From: Nymphaea colorata
Lineage: Eukaryota > Streptophyta > Magnoliopsida > Nymphaeales > Nymphaeaceae
Length of the DNA stretch: 64,000 bases
Assembly (NCBI RefSeq): GCF_008831285.2
Contig: NC_045144.1
Location: 24,383,716-24,447,715, forward strand
Direction: 5' to 3'
Made by a program: the position numbers and the translations under genes. The notes under the pieces are model-generated. The model had not been told where the DNA came from. It searched no databases and worked only from the letters and a program-made list of their open reading frames with translations. Numbering within the stretch: the stretch's first letter is position 1; the number at the start of each line of letters is the position of its first letter. Below are positions 10,225 to 23,319 of the stretch, piece by piece.

Positions 10225-11320
10225 GTGTCCAACATAAAAGTTTGTAAAGAATATGAAACGATACAAATTTTCACCAAGACGTCCTTGCGCAAACCAAAGA
10301 ACAGCAAACCTAGTCATTTTGGATCAAATTACAAAGATCACCCTCTATTAAAGCAATTTTCTCAAAGTGAAAAGGGATTCAAGCTCTTTCTATGTCAAAG
10401 GTATCAACCATTCAAGAGAAAATATTGCAAATCGGAAGTAAACTCTTTCGAGAGAAAAAAAACTGAATTGATCGAATTTTTCACCAAACATCAAGAGACT
10501 TTTGCATAGACTTATGAAGACATGCCAGACCTTGACACCAAAGTAGTCAAGTACTGGCTACCTTTAAAACCAGAATGCAAAATTAAACAAAAACTAAGAA
10601 AATTTGATCCTCGACTTGAAGGACAAGTCAAAGAAGGACTCCAAGACCTATTAAAAGTTGAATTTTTTTGGGCAGTTGGCTATTCTGAATGGTTGGTAAA
10701 TATCATGGTATTTCCTAAGAAAAATGGCAAAATTCATTTCTACAATGATTTAGATATTTGAATAAAACCGCTTCTAAAATGATCACCCATTGCCAATTAT
10801 TGACTTGTTGTCGACTGTACGGCAGGACATGCAATGTTCTTCTTCATAAATGGACACTATGGGTATAACCAACTCAAACTGTTCACTCACAGCCAACCCA
10901 AAATCTCATTCACAATCCCATGAGGGAACTTCGGTTACACAGTGATGCCTTTCAAATTAAAAAACACTGGAGCAACTTTTTAGTGGGTAATGACCGCTAT
11001 ATTCCATGATCAAATGCATAACATTATGGATGCTTATGTTGATGTTCTCCTAATCAAACAAAAAACAAGAGAAAATCACATCAATATTATCTCCTAAGTA
11101 TTTTAAAAACTCCTATAACGTAAACTTAGATTAAACCCGAAAAAAAAAACATGTTCAGAGTAGAATCTAGAAAATTACTAGGGTTTATGGTCAGCAAAAG
11201 GGGGATTGAAATAGACCCAGCTAAAACAAAGGCAGTTATATAAATGCCTCCACCATCTAATTTAAGAGGGTTGCATACTTTGCAAGGCCAAATCCAATCA
11301 ATATCTCTAATTGGGCTATG
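10225..11320 (+). pseudogene. Ty3/gypsy reverse transcriptase remnant
   Basis: A lead-in block (10440-10510) precedes MPDLDTKVVKYWLPLKP. Next come KFDPRLEGQVKEGLQDLLKV and VNIMVFPKKNGKIHF, the fingers region of gypsy RT. Further frames give INGHYGYNQLK, TIP-GNFGYTVMPFKLKN-GATF and AYVDVLLIK (near 11034), in which the catalytic YVDD has become YVDV. Finally SKRGIEIDPAKTKAVI and MPPPSNLRGLHTLQGQIQ mark the RNase H boundary. At least five frame changes or stops are needed. The lineage (Tat/Athila-like by wording) is not certain, and no LTR, PBS or integrase was recognised. Confidence 0.75.
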
Positions 11321-11329
11321 AGATGCGAA

Positions 11330-13617
11330 CCATTCAATTGACTCCTAAGAAAACGAGTTAAGTTTGAACGTGGATCTGGATGTCAAGAATCAATTGAAAA
11401 GATCAAGAAATATCTCCCTGTTCCTCTAATATTGAGTTCACAACTGACTGTGAACAAGCTAACACAAGGGCATTGGTTTGCAATGTGTAACAAATTCCAA
11501 TGAAATTGAATGATCAATATTTAGGAATTGATATTGATCTTGAGAAACAAAACAAATTGTGAAGGTTTAGCATGAAATGCCATAGAGAAAAAGTCGCCTT
11601 TTGGACTTCAGCAAATATGTCTGGGAGGTGTTTTACACTTGGTCCCTAAGGCTAACTGGTTTGGGAGATACCGGCCTAAAACTTGCTACAAGAGTCTAGT
11701 AGAAACCTTGACAGGCATGATGTTGCACAAAACAAACTACATAAAACCATCAATGTGGTGGAACTTTGGTGTAGCATTTGGGGTGGTGAGGTATTTCTTT
11801 CAAGAGCAATAGGTGGCTCAAAAGAAAATCAAAATTCAAAAGCTAAAGCCAAGAAGGCAAAAGCAAAACAAAAGAAAAATCACTTGCCTAGGGACAGAAG
11901 GCACGAAGCACTAAGTTCTTTAGCAAAAACTTCCTACCATTACAAAGTTTTTTTAAATCAATATTAATTCCTTTGTAGTGTTTCTTGTGAAATGGAGGAA
12001 AAGAATATATATGTAAACTACTGGCCTAGGTATCACTCCTTACAAAAGACAGAGGCACTCCTGCAAAGAACAAACTTTCAAGTCAGGTTGTAAAAATTTG
12101 GCAGGCAGACTTTGCTGCTAAACAGTCTCCAATTTGCTCAGCAGCAAAGGTATACACTCCAAATTTTTCAAAATTTTCCTCAAAGACAATTTTGAAAAAT
12201 TCTATGAAATATTTTGTGCAGGAGTCAATGTTGACCCAATCTAATTCTAGACCTCAGTTTAGGAATCACTTACAAATTCAGTTTAGAATAATGAATTGCA
12301 AAACCTGAAGTTTTGTCAAAACTTGAATGAGATTTCAAGTTCGGCTAGAACTAAAACTAAAATTCTGACATCAATCCAGATCGAGGCCTGAAAGCTAAAA
12401 TTTTCACAAAAATCCTCTCTCAATTTTATTTCAAAGCAAAGAGAGAAGGTAGTCGGCACAACCCTCTACCTCTATTTCTTTCCTTAAAATTATTCTTGGA
12501 AGACCAACCAAAGAAAAATAACAAAGGGATGATTCGCCTAGAGCAATGACATTTTAAAATTACTTTGAAGTCAATTCAGAAATTGACTCTTTCTAAAAAA
12601 CTAAAATTCCAAATTTAAAACATTGGAAATCCTAGAATTGGCTTGGAGCACCTTGATGGCCAACCAACTCAGATCAGCCCCAACGGAGCTGATCCTCTCC
12701 TTTAAAATGAGCCAAGAAGCTATTTGAAGAGAGCGCACTCTCCTACCTTCTTCCCAAAGCTCTTTCAAAAAATCAAGAGAAAGATGCACCTCGGCATACT
12801 AAGGCTCAGCCAAATCTTCAAGCAACGTGAGAACTAGCCCCAACCTAGGTTTGCTTCTCAAATTCGCCCGATACTAGATCAAAGTTGATCTAGATTGTCC
12901 ATATATGTAACAAGTAAAAGAGCCACACAAACAAGCTCACTCTATTCACTTCTGACATTTTGGAATGGACCAACCCAATGAAGATAACCAGTTTTTCAAA
13001 AAAAAAGAAAATTAAAGAGGCGTCTATGAATAAGATCCTCCATTGTGGACATGCTCTCCTATCCCCTCATTTGGAATGAATGAGACCATAAAAATCTCGA
13101 AAAATTAAGAGCAGCCCAGCTGGGCATGCCCTTCAAATCAACTTTCCAAGATCTTAGAACAGAAAAAATCTTAAGTTCCAAGGTTTGGAAACCAGAAAAT
13201 TCAAGTTAAAAAAGATGAGACATCCATGAATGGCGTGTTTCCCTCTACCTTCGAATTCTTCTTTGAAAAAACAAACAGACCTTACTAGAATCAGCTCAAT
13301 TCCAGCTGACACCCTTCGTTGAAAACATGGAAATGAGACCAGCATGCCTTCTTTCCTAGTTTCGGGACACGTTAAACAAAAGAAAGAAATGGATTGGTAG
13401 GGAAGGAGGTGCACGTTCCATGCATGGTGACTTCTTGCCCATGCAAAAATCAAGTGGGATTCTCCCCTTCATCTCATCTGGTTCCAATAAAATGGAACAA
13501 ATTCCAACACTAATGTCTTGGTGCCTATAAATTGGACTCCATGCAAACCTGCAAGGGGATTCCTCTCCAGCCAGCTGAAACTGCCCCAAAGATCTCTCTC
13601 CGCCCAGCTGAAGAAGG
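11330..13617. other. unassigned noncoding interval left of copia-B
   Basis: No convincing domain on either strand. It is rich in CAAAATTTTC-type words (12130-12430). Its right side was contiguous with 19024 onward before copia-B inserted. It may be decayed gypsy interior or LTR, but nothing in the sequence proves it. Confidence 0.4.
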
Positions 13618-14221
13618 TATAGGAAACAAATGTGAGCCCTAGATATAACTTAGATCCAAACCTGAATTTACGCAGACAAAAAATGACAGTCTTGACATCC
13701 AAAATAATTTTTAATAATAAGCTTGACAAGACTTAATAAAAGCTTAATCACCAAACCAACAAAGTTCACAAAGTGATCTCAACAAACAATGACGTAAATG
13801 CACCAAGTATACTTAAATAATATGCTTGCATTATTTGTCAAGATAAAACTTACAAAAGTGAGCTACAAGAACTCACCTCAACAAATTCACGTAGTGAGCT
13901 ATCACCCAAGTACCCAACTCCTTTGCACTTGAGCATACACTTGAAACTCCCACACTCGACCTCACGAAGTGAACACACAAACTAAACTCTTAAACTCTTG
14001 CTCAAGACACTCACCACTCACTTGAGCTTTTGATGCTTTCAAAAATGGCTAGCCACTCCTATTTATAGGGAGGACTAGTCAGTGGTTGAAGAATCCACCG
14101 ATTTCTAATTAATTCTTTATTTTATTTTATTTTATTTTAATCACACTACGTTTAAAGGGGAAGCTCACAGCTGCTTTTGTCTTCTCGACTCTTTTAAGAG
14201 AGTCGGTGATGACACTTTACA
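13618..14221 (-). repeat. 3' LTR of copia-B
   Basis: 604 bp. On the minus strand it begins TGTAAAGTGTCATCACC, immediately after the polypurine tract. It matches 18404-19023 along its whole length and includes a TTTTA microsatellite at 14110-14138. Confidence 0.93.
14061..14067 (-). promoter_or_regulatory. TATA box, copia-B 3' LTR
   Basis: Minus-strand CCTCCCTATAAATAGGAGTG, present in both LTRs at the same position (the other at 18853-18859), as expected of the LTR promoter. Confidence 0.7.
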
Positions 14222-14233
14222 ATCTCCCCCTCA
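14222..14233 (-). other. copia-B polypurine tract
   Basis: Minus-strand GAGGGGGAGAT directly abuts the 3' LTR start (TGTAAAG). It is the plus-strand DNA priming site used in reverse transcription. Confidence 0.85.
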
Positions 14234-17200
14234 TTACCGACTCTCTACTCATGACTCCTAACATTCTTCTAAGATTGGCAAATGTTTGTACTGACAAGCC
14301 TTTGGTAAAGATGTCAACGATTTGATCTTCTGAAGCGATCAGTTGCAAATGAATCTCACCTTTGAGTACCTTCTCTCTGATAAAATGATGTTCCACTTCT
14401 ATATGTTTCGTTCGAACATAGAAGACAAGATTTTTTGCAAGTCTAATTGCACTTTGATTATTGCAGTAGAGTCTCACTGCATGATCCACATCTTGTTTAA
14501 TGTCTTTCAGTAGTCACATCAACCACACACATTCTTGTGCTGCTTGAGATACTGCTCTATACTCTGCTTCTGTTGTAGACAGTGAAACTGTCCACTGTCT
14601 CTTGCTACACCATGAAATTACACCACTTTCAAGACTGAATATATATCTAGTGGTTGATCTATGAGTTGATAAGTCTCCAGCATAGTCCGCATCACAATGA
14701 CCAATAACTTGACATGTTGGTCTTTTTTCATAAAGTATAACAAAGTCAGGAGTTCCTTCGACATAACTTAATATTCTATTTATTGCTTCTAAATGTAGCT
14801 TCCTTGGAGTTTGCATGAATCTGCTCACAACACCAACTGCATAGGCAGTATCTGGTCTTGACAATGTTAAGTAAATTAAACTTCCAACCGGTTGCCAGTA
14901 CATAGTGATATCTTCTAGCTTGTCTCCTTCATCAGTTCTGAGTTTCGCATTTATCTCAATTGGTGTTGGTATAGGTTTGGAACCGAACATACCATACTTA
15001 CGTAGTAGTCATGAGCATAATTTTTTTGACTTAAAAATAACCATTTGGATTCATAATCAATTTCTAATCCACGAAATTGTTGTAACTCCCCCAGCTCTTT
15101 CATTTCGAATTTCACTGTGAAATGTTCACGAATGAGATTAATTTCTTCCTTGTCATCTCTAGTAATGATTAAATCATCAACATAAATTAACGAAATAGTA
15201 ATCTTCATACCTCTTGTCTTGACAAAGAGACTGGAATCTATTGAGGCAACTTGAAATCCACTAAACACTAAAAATTCAGCTATTTTATCGTACCATCGTC
15301 TGGGTGCTTGCTTCAATCCATAGAGTGCTTTTCTTAGCTTACAAATGTAGTCTGGCTTCTTTGAAAATTTGAATCCTTCGGGCTGCTTCATATAGATTTC
15401 ATGTTATATCCATATAAGAAGACATTTTTCACATCTATTTGTCATATCTTCTAAGATTTGCTTGTAGCAATGGCTATCAGAATACGTATAGATGTAATCT
15501 TTGCAAGGTTCTTCAAAGTCAATGCTATACTGCTATGAAAATCCTCTCGCGACTAGTCGAACTTTATATCTATCGACTGAGGCATCTGCTTTTATTTTTT
15601 TATTATATTATAAACCCACTTACAAGTAATGGGCTATACTCCTACAGGCTTTGGTACGAGTTCTCAGGTCTCGTTATGCTACAATGTCTTTATTTCATCA
15701 TTTATTGCAGCTTGCTATTTTTCAACATCTTTTACTTCTTCAAAATAAGCTAGCTTGATCTCCTGCATGATGGCACAATCTGCATTTGCGTAATTGAGAT
15801 TTTGTTTCGGTACTCTTGTTGATATTCTTAGTGTTATAGGTGCTCCTTCTGGCTCTTCAAGTTGTGATGGTCTTTCTTCTTCTATACTTCGTTGTTGAAG
15901 AGGACTGACTCCTGTTCTCCATGGGTCTACTCGTTATTCCCATTTTGGGCTATGTTCAGGCAGTTGAACTTGTTTATCTAATCGCCTTGTTTCTATTCAG
16001 GCTCTCCTTGATTCATCTCAAATTGTATTTTGTTTCGAACATTTCTCTAAAAAAGTAGAGAGTCTAGAAGCACATTCTTCTCTTCTGACCACCAGGAATC
16101 ATCGAAGATGACATCATGAGAAACATGAACTTGTCCTATGCTAGGATTAGCAATTCTCCATCCCTTCCGATATGGATCATATCCAACAAAGACACACCTA
16201 TGTGCCTTTTTGTCGAACTTAGTCTTGTCCTACTCAAATAAAAAAACATAACATACACAACCAAATACTCTAAAATAACTCACAAACGGGTTTATGGACC
16301 ATTTCATATGGAGACTTAAAATTAAATTTTGGCAATGGTAATCAATTAATTACGTGTACAGCTGTGCTGATACACTCGGCCCAAAATTTTGGTGGCATGT
16401 TCTTTGCATGCATCATGCTTCGGCATGTTTCTACTATATGACGATTCTTCCATTCTGCCACTCCATTTTGTTGTGGCGTATAGGCACATATAGATTGCCT
16501 TTGAATTTTGCTTCATGTATGCCATAAACATGTTGAATGTATATTCGCCACCATTATCAATGTGTAGATACCAAATTCTATACCCAAGTTCTTTTCTCAC
16601 CATCTAGTGAAACTCCTGAAACTTTTCAAGTGCTTTAGACTTTTATTTCATGAAATAGACCTAAGTATCTTAAAAAATCATCAATAAATGTGATAAAATA
16701 TCACTTCCTTCCAACTGATGGGTCTGGTACTTTTTCAAATACATTTGAATGCACAAGCTCGAATGGTGCTTTCTCTCTATACTTTGACTCTTTGAATGGC
16801 GTCTAGTGCGCTTTTCCATATTGACATCCTGGGCATAATTTGTCTGTACATACCTCAAGCTTTGGCAGGCCAATCAACTCCCTTTATTAGACATATCTTG
16901 GAGTTTGTTATATCCAACATGAGCAAGTCTCTCATGCCAGATATTTGAAGTATTATGCTTTCTTGTTTTGTCAACATATGTTGTTTCTACTGATAGGACA
17001 TATATTGACTCAAATTTTCTTTCTTCAAATATGGGAGTTCCAAGAACATCTTCATTTGTATAAACTTTTACATCATTTGGGCCAAACATGACATAGTGAC
17101 TTAAAGCTGTAAGTTGTGGCACAAACAACAAGTTCTTTATCATTCCTAAAACATGATAAACATTCTCTAAAATCCAGTCTTTACCAAGGTTAGCTACAAC

Positions 17201-17437
17201 TTCTGCTTCTCCAATATGTGCCACTGAGAGCTTTGTGTTGTTAACAGTAACAACAACTCGATTTTCATCATATTCTTTCATACTTAGGAACTTGCTCTCG
17301 TCACCAGTCATATGATTTGAACATCCATAATCAATTATCCAATCAGTTTGATAATTGATCTTTTCTTCTTTTTCTTTTACAGGTTTTATGTGAGCGGAAT
17401 TACATTTTTCGCGTTTAATATCCTCTTTAACTTCCAT
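14234..17437 (-). pseudogene. copia-B pol remnant
   Basis: Domains in order on the minus strand. Protease: WIIDYGCSNHMTGDESKF (about 17345-17290), with DYG in place of D-S/T-G. GAG-pre-integrase: IWHERLAHVGYNKLQDM (about 16940-16885). Integrase: DNGGEY plus a mutated multi-frame core (about 16870-16350), with the C-terminal HRCVFVGYDPYRKGWRIANP near 16205-16145. RT: KALYGLKQAPRRWYDKIAEF and the intact catalytic YVDDLIIT (about 15340-15165). RNase H: GHCDADYAGD, STTEAEYRAVSQAAQE, LYCNNQSAIRLAKN and KHIEVEHHFIRE (about 14700-14360). RT/RNase H blocks are longest and best preserved; the integrase and linker are most broken. Together these would copy and insert the element, but the frame is not continuous. 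Confidence 0.9.
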
Positions 17438-17479
17438 TGAGTATAGAAATGAACTTTTCTATACAGTCTCATTAGCTCC

Positions 17480-18326
17480 CCCATGTTGCTCACATGTTGT
17501 AACTACATTTCCTTTATCTATTTTGACTCTGAAGTCACGAGCAAAATGACCCAATTTTCTCTAAAACACTTTTTCTTTGGTCTCTACTGCTGTGTAGTTT
17601 CTCTTGTTTTCTTTTCTATATTTTTCTCTTTCTTTTCATCTATGTTCCTACTTGGGGACCTAATGACTGGCTTAGCAAGCCATCGTGATCTTTGACTCTT
17701 ACTAAACAAGACTTCCTCATTATTTACTTTCATTGAAAGCTCAGCCATTTGCTATGCTCATGTTTCTTAATTGATCAAAAGATTCTCTAACTCCAACGAA
17801 GTTGGTTGAACTGGCCAGCCTTGAACACCAATTATAAAACTGCTAAATTCTGAACGAAGTTCACGAACAAGAATTATCCGCATATGGTCCTCACTAATCT
17901 TAGACTTAGGGTCAATTTGAGAAATCTCCCTACAGATGTTTTTAACCTTCATAAAATAATCTGCTATCAATATGTTTTCCTGAGTTAATGTAGCTAATTT
18001 ATTTTCTAATAGTTGCAGGTGGGCGTCATTAGCTCGAGAAAATAATGTCGCAAAAGCATCCCATGTTTCTTTAGGAGACTTAGCATCATGTATATGCTCT
18101 AATAAATCTTTCTCAATTGATACCTTAATTGTAAATAGAGCTTTCCCTGCTTTGATCATCCATTTCTTCTTTACTTCCTCGTCAACAAAAATATTTGTGT
18201 CTGATCCCAATACTATATCCAATAATTCATGTCCTAAAAAATACGACTCTATGCAAGTTTTTCAATAGCCATAATTGCGATTGTTAAGCTTTTCAAAATT
18301 ATTTAATGCAACTACTAATGCCGCCA
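17480..18326 (-). pseudogene. copia-B gag remnant
   Basis: The likely start codon complement is at 18324-18326 (MAALVVALNNFEKLNNRNYGY). The tryptophan expected after GY is a TGA stop. The long open block 18222-17767 has ESxFLGHELLDIVLGSD upstream and AKSPKETWDAFATLFSRAND, LATLTQENILIADYF and LRSEFSSFIIGVQGWP within it, the UBN2-type Gag domain. A frameshifted zinc-knuckle relic (GHFARDFRV) is readable near 17560-17525, just before protease. Confidence 0.88.
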
Positions 18327-18389
18327 TAATTTCATAATATAATTAACATAATTAATCTCACTATTAAACCAGCCCTTAGACTGTACGTC

Positions 18390-18401
18390 ACTCTGATACC
18401 A
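18390..18401 (-). other. copia-B primer binding site
   Basis: Minus-strand TGGTATCAGAGT, three bases (ATT) from the LTR end. Complementary to initiator Met-tRNA. Confidence 0.9.
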
Positions 18402-18403
18402 AT

Positions 18404-19023
18404 TGTAGGAAACAAATGTGGGCCCTAGATATAACTTAGATCCAAACCCGAATTTATGCCGAGAAAAAACAACAGAGTCTCGACGTCCAAAATAATTCTT
18501 AATAACAAACTTGACAAGACTTACTTAATAAAAGCTTAATCACTAAATCAACAAAGTTCACAAAGTGATCCCAACAAATGATGATGTAACTGGACCAAGT
18601 ATACTTAAATAATATACTTGCATTATTTGTCAAGATAAAACTTGCAAAAGTGAGGTACAAGAACTCACCTCAACAAAGTCACGTAGTGAGCTATCACCCA
18701 AGTGCCCAATTCCTTTTCATTTGAGCATACACTTGAAACTCCCACACTCGAGCTCATGAAGTGAACAAACAAAATAAACTCTTAAACTCTTGCTCAAGAC
18801 ACTCACCACTCACTTGAGTTTTTGATGCTTTACAAAATGGCTAGCCACTCCTATTTATAGGGAGGAATAGTCGGTGGTGGAAGAATTCACTGATTTCTGA
18901 TTAATTTTTTATTTTATTTTATTTTAGTTTCTTTTCTTTTAATCACACCACCTTTACAGGCGAAGCTCACAGCTGCTTGTGTCTTCTCGATTCTTCTAAG
19001 AGAGTCGGTGATAACACTTTATA
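18404..19023 (-). repeat. 5' LTR of copia-B
   Basis: 620 bp. On the plus strand it begins TGTAGGAAACAAATG and ends CACTTTATA. It is the partner of 13618-14221. A PBS adjoins its inner end, which identifies it as the 5' LTR. Confidence 0.93.
18853..18859 (-). promoter_or_regulatory. TATA box, copia-B 5' LTR
   Basis: Minus-strand CCCTATAAATAGGAGTGG, the active-promoter copy for this element; conserved with the 3' LTR copy. Confidence 0.7.
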
Positions 19024-20607
19024 GCAGCTCCAAAGAAAAGAGTACTCTATCTCTAAGTGAGGTGTTTTCCAGACAAACCCTCACCCTATGCTCCATCAAA
19101 CCAGGCATCTAACTCAAATATCCCACCTTGACACCTCAAACCTCGCAGCCTTCAAACCGAGTCTATCTGAAGCATCCTGCTCGACTTCAAATCCTAGCAT
19201 TTTTAGCTTGGATTCCAGCCGGAGTTTGCTCACTCCAGATGTCGTTCCATGAAGCTCCAGCCAAGGCGACCCGGATCGACTTTCAGGTCTAACACCTGGA
19301 ACCGAGCACCATCAGCCTAGGCATTCTCCGACCTTCATGTCGAGCCCATCCAGACGTCCCCTGTTCTTCCCTGTTCCAGACATCCTCCTCCCCTGCTTCA
19401 AACGCCTCCAGCAACAGCATTCTTGGCTGTTGATTTAGCGACTTAGTGCCGGAATAGAAGGCTGCAGCCAAGTGCTCCTATCTCCCACCTGAGGCATATT
19501 GTCACCACCAAACCAGGTGTCTCTAGGGTCCAGCTTGCACTTGCCTCAACCTTTCCATTCACTAAGGTCATCCTCCTCATGCTGCATTTATTTCACTGGG
19601 TTAATGCGTTAAAGTGCATGGCTATTGCTAAACAAAAAAAAAAGGAGTAGTCAGTCCTGTCGAGCAGCTATTAAGAGGCAGGGTGCAAGCAGGGCCAGAC
19701 AGCCTTCTCCATGGCCTGATTAGCAGCAACCATGGTGAGGCTGTCACCACCTCCTATTGAGCCAAAATCAGGGGTTCAAACACCCCTGATCTTACTAATG
19801 CCTAATTTAATGGGCATATCACTGCCATTTTTCAGTAACAAGCAAGGCTGATCTATAGTTTACAAAGAAAAAAATTTGGTGGCATGATGCCTTGAATCAA
19901 TCTGTAACCAGCCTAATGGCCCTGGTTTACAACAGTCCGCTTTACCCAAATCCGTGGTTCATAGTGAACTAATTTCAGCTACCCATGATCATGGTGATTT
20001 GGCTAACCAACTTCAAATTCCACTAGGAATGGCCACACATTGATTTGGCCATTCATACTCCATGCCTTACGGTGGTCTTGCTTGAATCATGCTCCTCAAT
20101 ATTGGACAGCATTGAGTCATGACAGGTGAGATTCTGCTCAAATTGACAGCCACATTACTTTCCTGGAAACAGTATCCTTGGTGTACTTTCCCCTAATTCG
20201 AGTTCCTAAGATGCTACGCTTCGCAATCAAATACATTGAAAATCAGAAAATGGCATTTTCAAAATTAATCTATCCCATAAGCAAAAATCTGATTTTAAAA
20301 GAGTCTCATTCGTGTGTAATTATGATGACGAGACCACCATAGCTTGGAAGGGAATTTGGATCATTCATCTATGTGATGGAAAGTTTTTAGCGATATATGT
20401 AAAAAGAGAAGATGAGTGAAGTATGAATGTTTTACTATTCCATGAATGGGCAATGAATCAGACTCCATGGTCTCATCAAATCAATTCCACCAAGAGTCGG
20501 ACCTACTCAAGCTATGAGTGCAGTCCATCTTGTAAATGGGAAAGGCAATCAAATTGGGCTTATTTCAATATTCAAATTTCTGAAATTTTCAGAAGTTTCT
20601 ATGGGTT
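19024..20607. other. unassigned interval right of copia-B
   Basis: Moderately GC-rich at first (19024-19560), then ordinary. Short frames only. No protein similarity recognised. Confidence 0.4.
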
Positions 20608-20843
20608 GAAAAACCAGCAATTAACAAAAATGCTTTATCTAGTTAGGCTCTAAAAGAAATCTCTTGATCCAAGTACAAGTATTTTGGTCATGTTGACAGC
20701 CACAAAAGAAATCCAATTTTTATGAAGAAAAACCAGCAATTAACAAAAATGCTTTATCTAGTTAGGCTCTAAAAGAAATCTCTTGATCCAAGTACAAGTA
20801 TTTTGGTCATGTTGACAGCCACAAAAGAAATCCAATTTTTACG
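20608..20843. repeat. 119 bp tandem duplication
   Basis: A block beginning GAAAAACCAGCAATTAAC is repeated with period 119 bp (20608-20726, 20727-20843). The copies look identical over about 115 bp, diverging only at the very end (TATGAA against TACGAG). Confidence 0.95.
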
Positions 20844-23261
20844 AGCCCATTTGGAAATAGGTACTTTCAAGATATTTTCACAATCAAAAGCTATCAAATC
20901 TACAGAAGCCAAGCATTCCAATCAAAACCAATCTTTCAAAATCCTTCGTCCTAAAAAACCTAGAAGAATCCAAAAATGTGATTTCCTACCCAACAGTGCA
21001 TTTCCTAAAATTCAATCCCTAAAAATTGGGTTTTAAACCAAATGAACCTAATTTTTGCCTACGTTCAAAGCAAAATGAGTTGAAATCAACTGGTCAAAAC
21101 GAATCTTGGAATTCCATGAATTCTCAAAAAATTTCAAAACCTAACTAAGCTCATGGACCTTACTCATAAATTTCCTATACCAAGGTGAACCAATGTCTAT
21201 GTGGGATCTAATTAAATTGTCCATGGAGAGGAATAACAATAAAGTATGAATGAACATATAGTCTATCTTATGGAGGCATGCATGCACTCACTTCCCAAAT
21301 GCATTCGCTCTCCTACGCCAAGGTTTTAGTGAGCAAAATTCCATAACTAAGTCATATTATGAAAAAAACTTGGGCATCTCACTTATTTTGATGCAAAAAC
21401 ACAAAATTTCCAAAATGGATACAAAACTAGAATTTTCAAATGTATTTCATGATTAGGTTTTCCTCAAAAAAAAACTGAAGTCAATTTTCAGTCCAAAATC
21501 TACTCAAAATCAAGCAAATTTTCATGACCTTTATCAAAATTCCCAAATCAAAATTTCAATTTTTCAAAATCAAGAAAATTCCCTACATCTGAACTTGGAC
21601 TTCTAATTTCCAATTTTCAAAGCTCATTCCGGGATCAAAACCAACCAAATAAAATCAAGTTTGTCAAAATTCACAAAACACCAATATATTCCAAAACTAG
21701 GATCAAGTCTCAAAATCCCAAATCCAAAGATTTTTCCAAAAATTCTAAATCGGTCGAGTTCCAATTATTCCAAGCCCAAAATTTTGACCTCCAAGATCTG
21801 ATTATCTAGTCCAACTTTTGGTTACCCAATTTCTAGATTTTGGGTTCAAAACCAAATTCTGGTTCCAAGGCCCTCAAGGATTTTTTCAAACAAGTTTGAA
21901 AAATCAGACTATCTTCAAAATTTTATAGTCTAGCCAACTTCCAAGGTTGAATACTCTATCCTAGTTTCAAAAACAACTAACTAAACTTCAATTATCTGAA
22001 TCCCCAATTTAATCAAATTCCAAACTCCTAATTTTCAAATTCAAAATTCCAAACTCCCAATTTTCGAATTCAATTATCCAATCCCTGCACATGCATGTGG
22101 GAAGCATGACTTATCAAGCTTGAGGAAATCTAGACTTTGGATCGCTTACTCCTATCAATGCTGGCAGGAATTGTCGATCACCATCCTGATGGGCTTGTCT
22201 CTTTCTCCTGAAATCTACTTTTTTTTAAAAAAAAAACTCATATTTTGCTACTTCGTGAGACTTCCCCCCTCTCGCAGGATGAGGCATGAAGACTAGGGAA
22301 ACAATGGCAAACAACATTCTTTGATATAATTTATTATGCAATACCTAATTTGCAAGCAAGGTGCAGTTTCCATAGCAGATGAAGATGCTAGACTTGCTGT
22401 TAACGTCTCACCACAAATAAGGCAAGCCTCTTGCAATGAACACAAACCATGTGTCTCACATCACAATGTGACATCCTTGTAAAGTGAAAAGAAACATTAG
22501 AATCATGCTTTTCATGCTTATTTTCAAAGAACTCTTCTGTAACCAAGGTCTTGCTTTCTTACTCATGAAACACATTAAACAACCACCAAGGCCGCGCCAG
22601 TTCCAGAGATTAAACATTAGATTGCATGGTTGCAGCCACTCAAAACAATCATTGTGAAGAATTCAGGATGAGGCAAAACTGATGTACCATCCCTTGGATG
22701 GAGAATTTTTTGCCTCTTTTTCTTCCTCTTCTCTAGGAAAAGAAAACAAAAAAGGAAATAAGCACCATGCCTAGAACAAGTTAAGGTGTGACTGGCATCT
22801 ATGCATGCCTGGACCGACACAGACTAATGATTATGCCTAGAACACATGCATGCCTCTTTTTCTTTTTCTTGTTGAATATCCTACTCAAATTTCACATCTC
22901 AAATTTTTTTCTTCTTAGATGAAAAATTGAATCCTACAAATGGCATTCCATATATTCAATAGCACATACTCTATTGAAGGAAATCAGAAGACATAGTGCA
23001 GGAGGATTAATTTAACAGTGATTTCGTAATTGGTCAAGGTAGAAAACTTAGTGCAAGATGATTAGCCTACAAAATCCGTAGCATTGTCTTGATCTTGGTA
23101 TAAGTCTGTCGTCAACTTCACCATTTTAGACATTTCAAGTCAGTCCATTTTTCTCTCTTTGTATATCTCTGCTTTAACCACTTGATGTCCACCATCATTT
23201 TATATCTGATATTGACATTAATGCTGACCAAGGTCTCTTTATCAAATTAAAAAAGAAGCAT
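20844..23261. other. AT-rich interval dominated by CAAAATTT-type words
   Basis: From 20900 to 22090 the sequence is a low-complexity mix of words like CAAAATTTTC, CCAAATTC and AATTTTCAAA with no clear period, as in decayed retrotransposon noncoding regions. 22100-23261 is ordinary AT-rich DNA. No gene seen. Confidence 0.4.

Positions 23262-23294
<33 letters not shown>
23262..23294. repeat. TA microsatellite
   Basis: (TA)n with one TG interruption. Confidence 0.9.
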
Positions 23295-23319
23295 TAGCTC
23301 TTTATCGTTTAGATCTTGA

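Larger units (their letters stand above)
13618..19023 (-). mobile_element. Ty1/copia retrotransposon (copia-B), both LTRs present
   Basis: 5.4 kb element with LTRs at 13618-14221 and 18404-19023, PBS at 18390-18401, gag, protease, GAG-pre-integrase, integrase, RT, RNase H and a polypurine tract at 14222-14233. All orientation signals agree on the minus strand. The two LTRs are clearly homologous but diverged; about 18 differences in the first 120 bp by eye. The element is therefore old, and its coding region carries many stops. Its termini are slightly mutated (TATAGG for TGTAGG at the left, TATA for TACA at the right). No 5 bp target duplication is apparent (gaagg on the left, gcagc on the right). 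Confidence 0.93.

Noticed and set aside
13613-19028. A target duplication for copia-B
   Set aside because: The adjacent 5-mers gaagg and gcagc do not match; loosely similar CAGCTGAAGAAG/GCAGCTCCAAAG text is not at the right offset.
19740-19790. GGGGTTCAAACACCCCTGA, resembling a tRNA T-arm
   Set aside because: No acceptor, D or anticodon stem at the right spacing on either strand.
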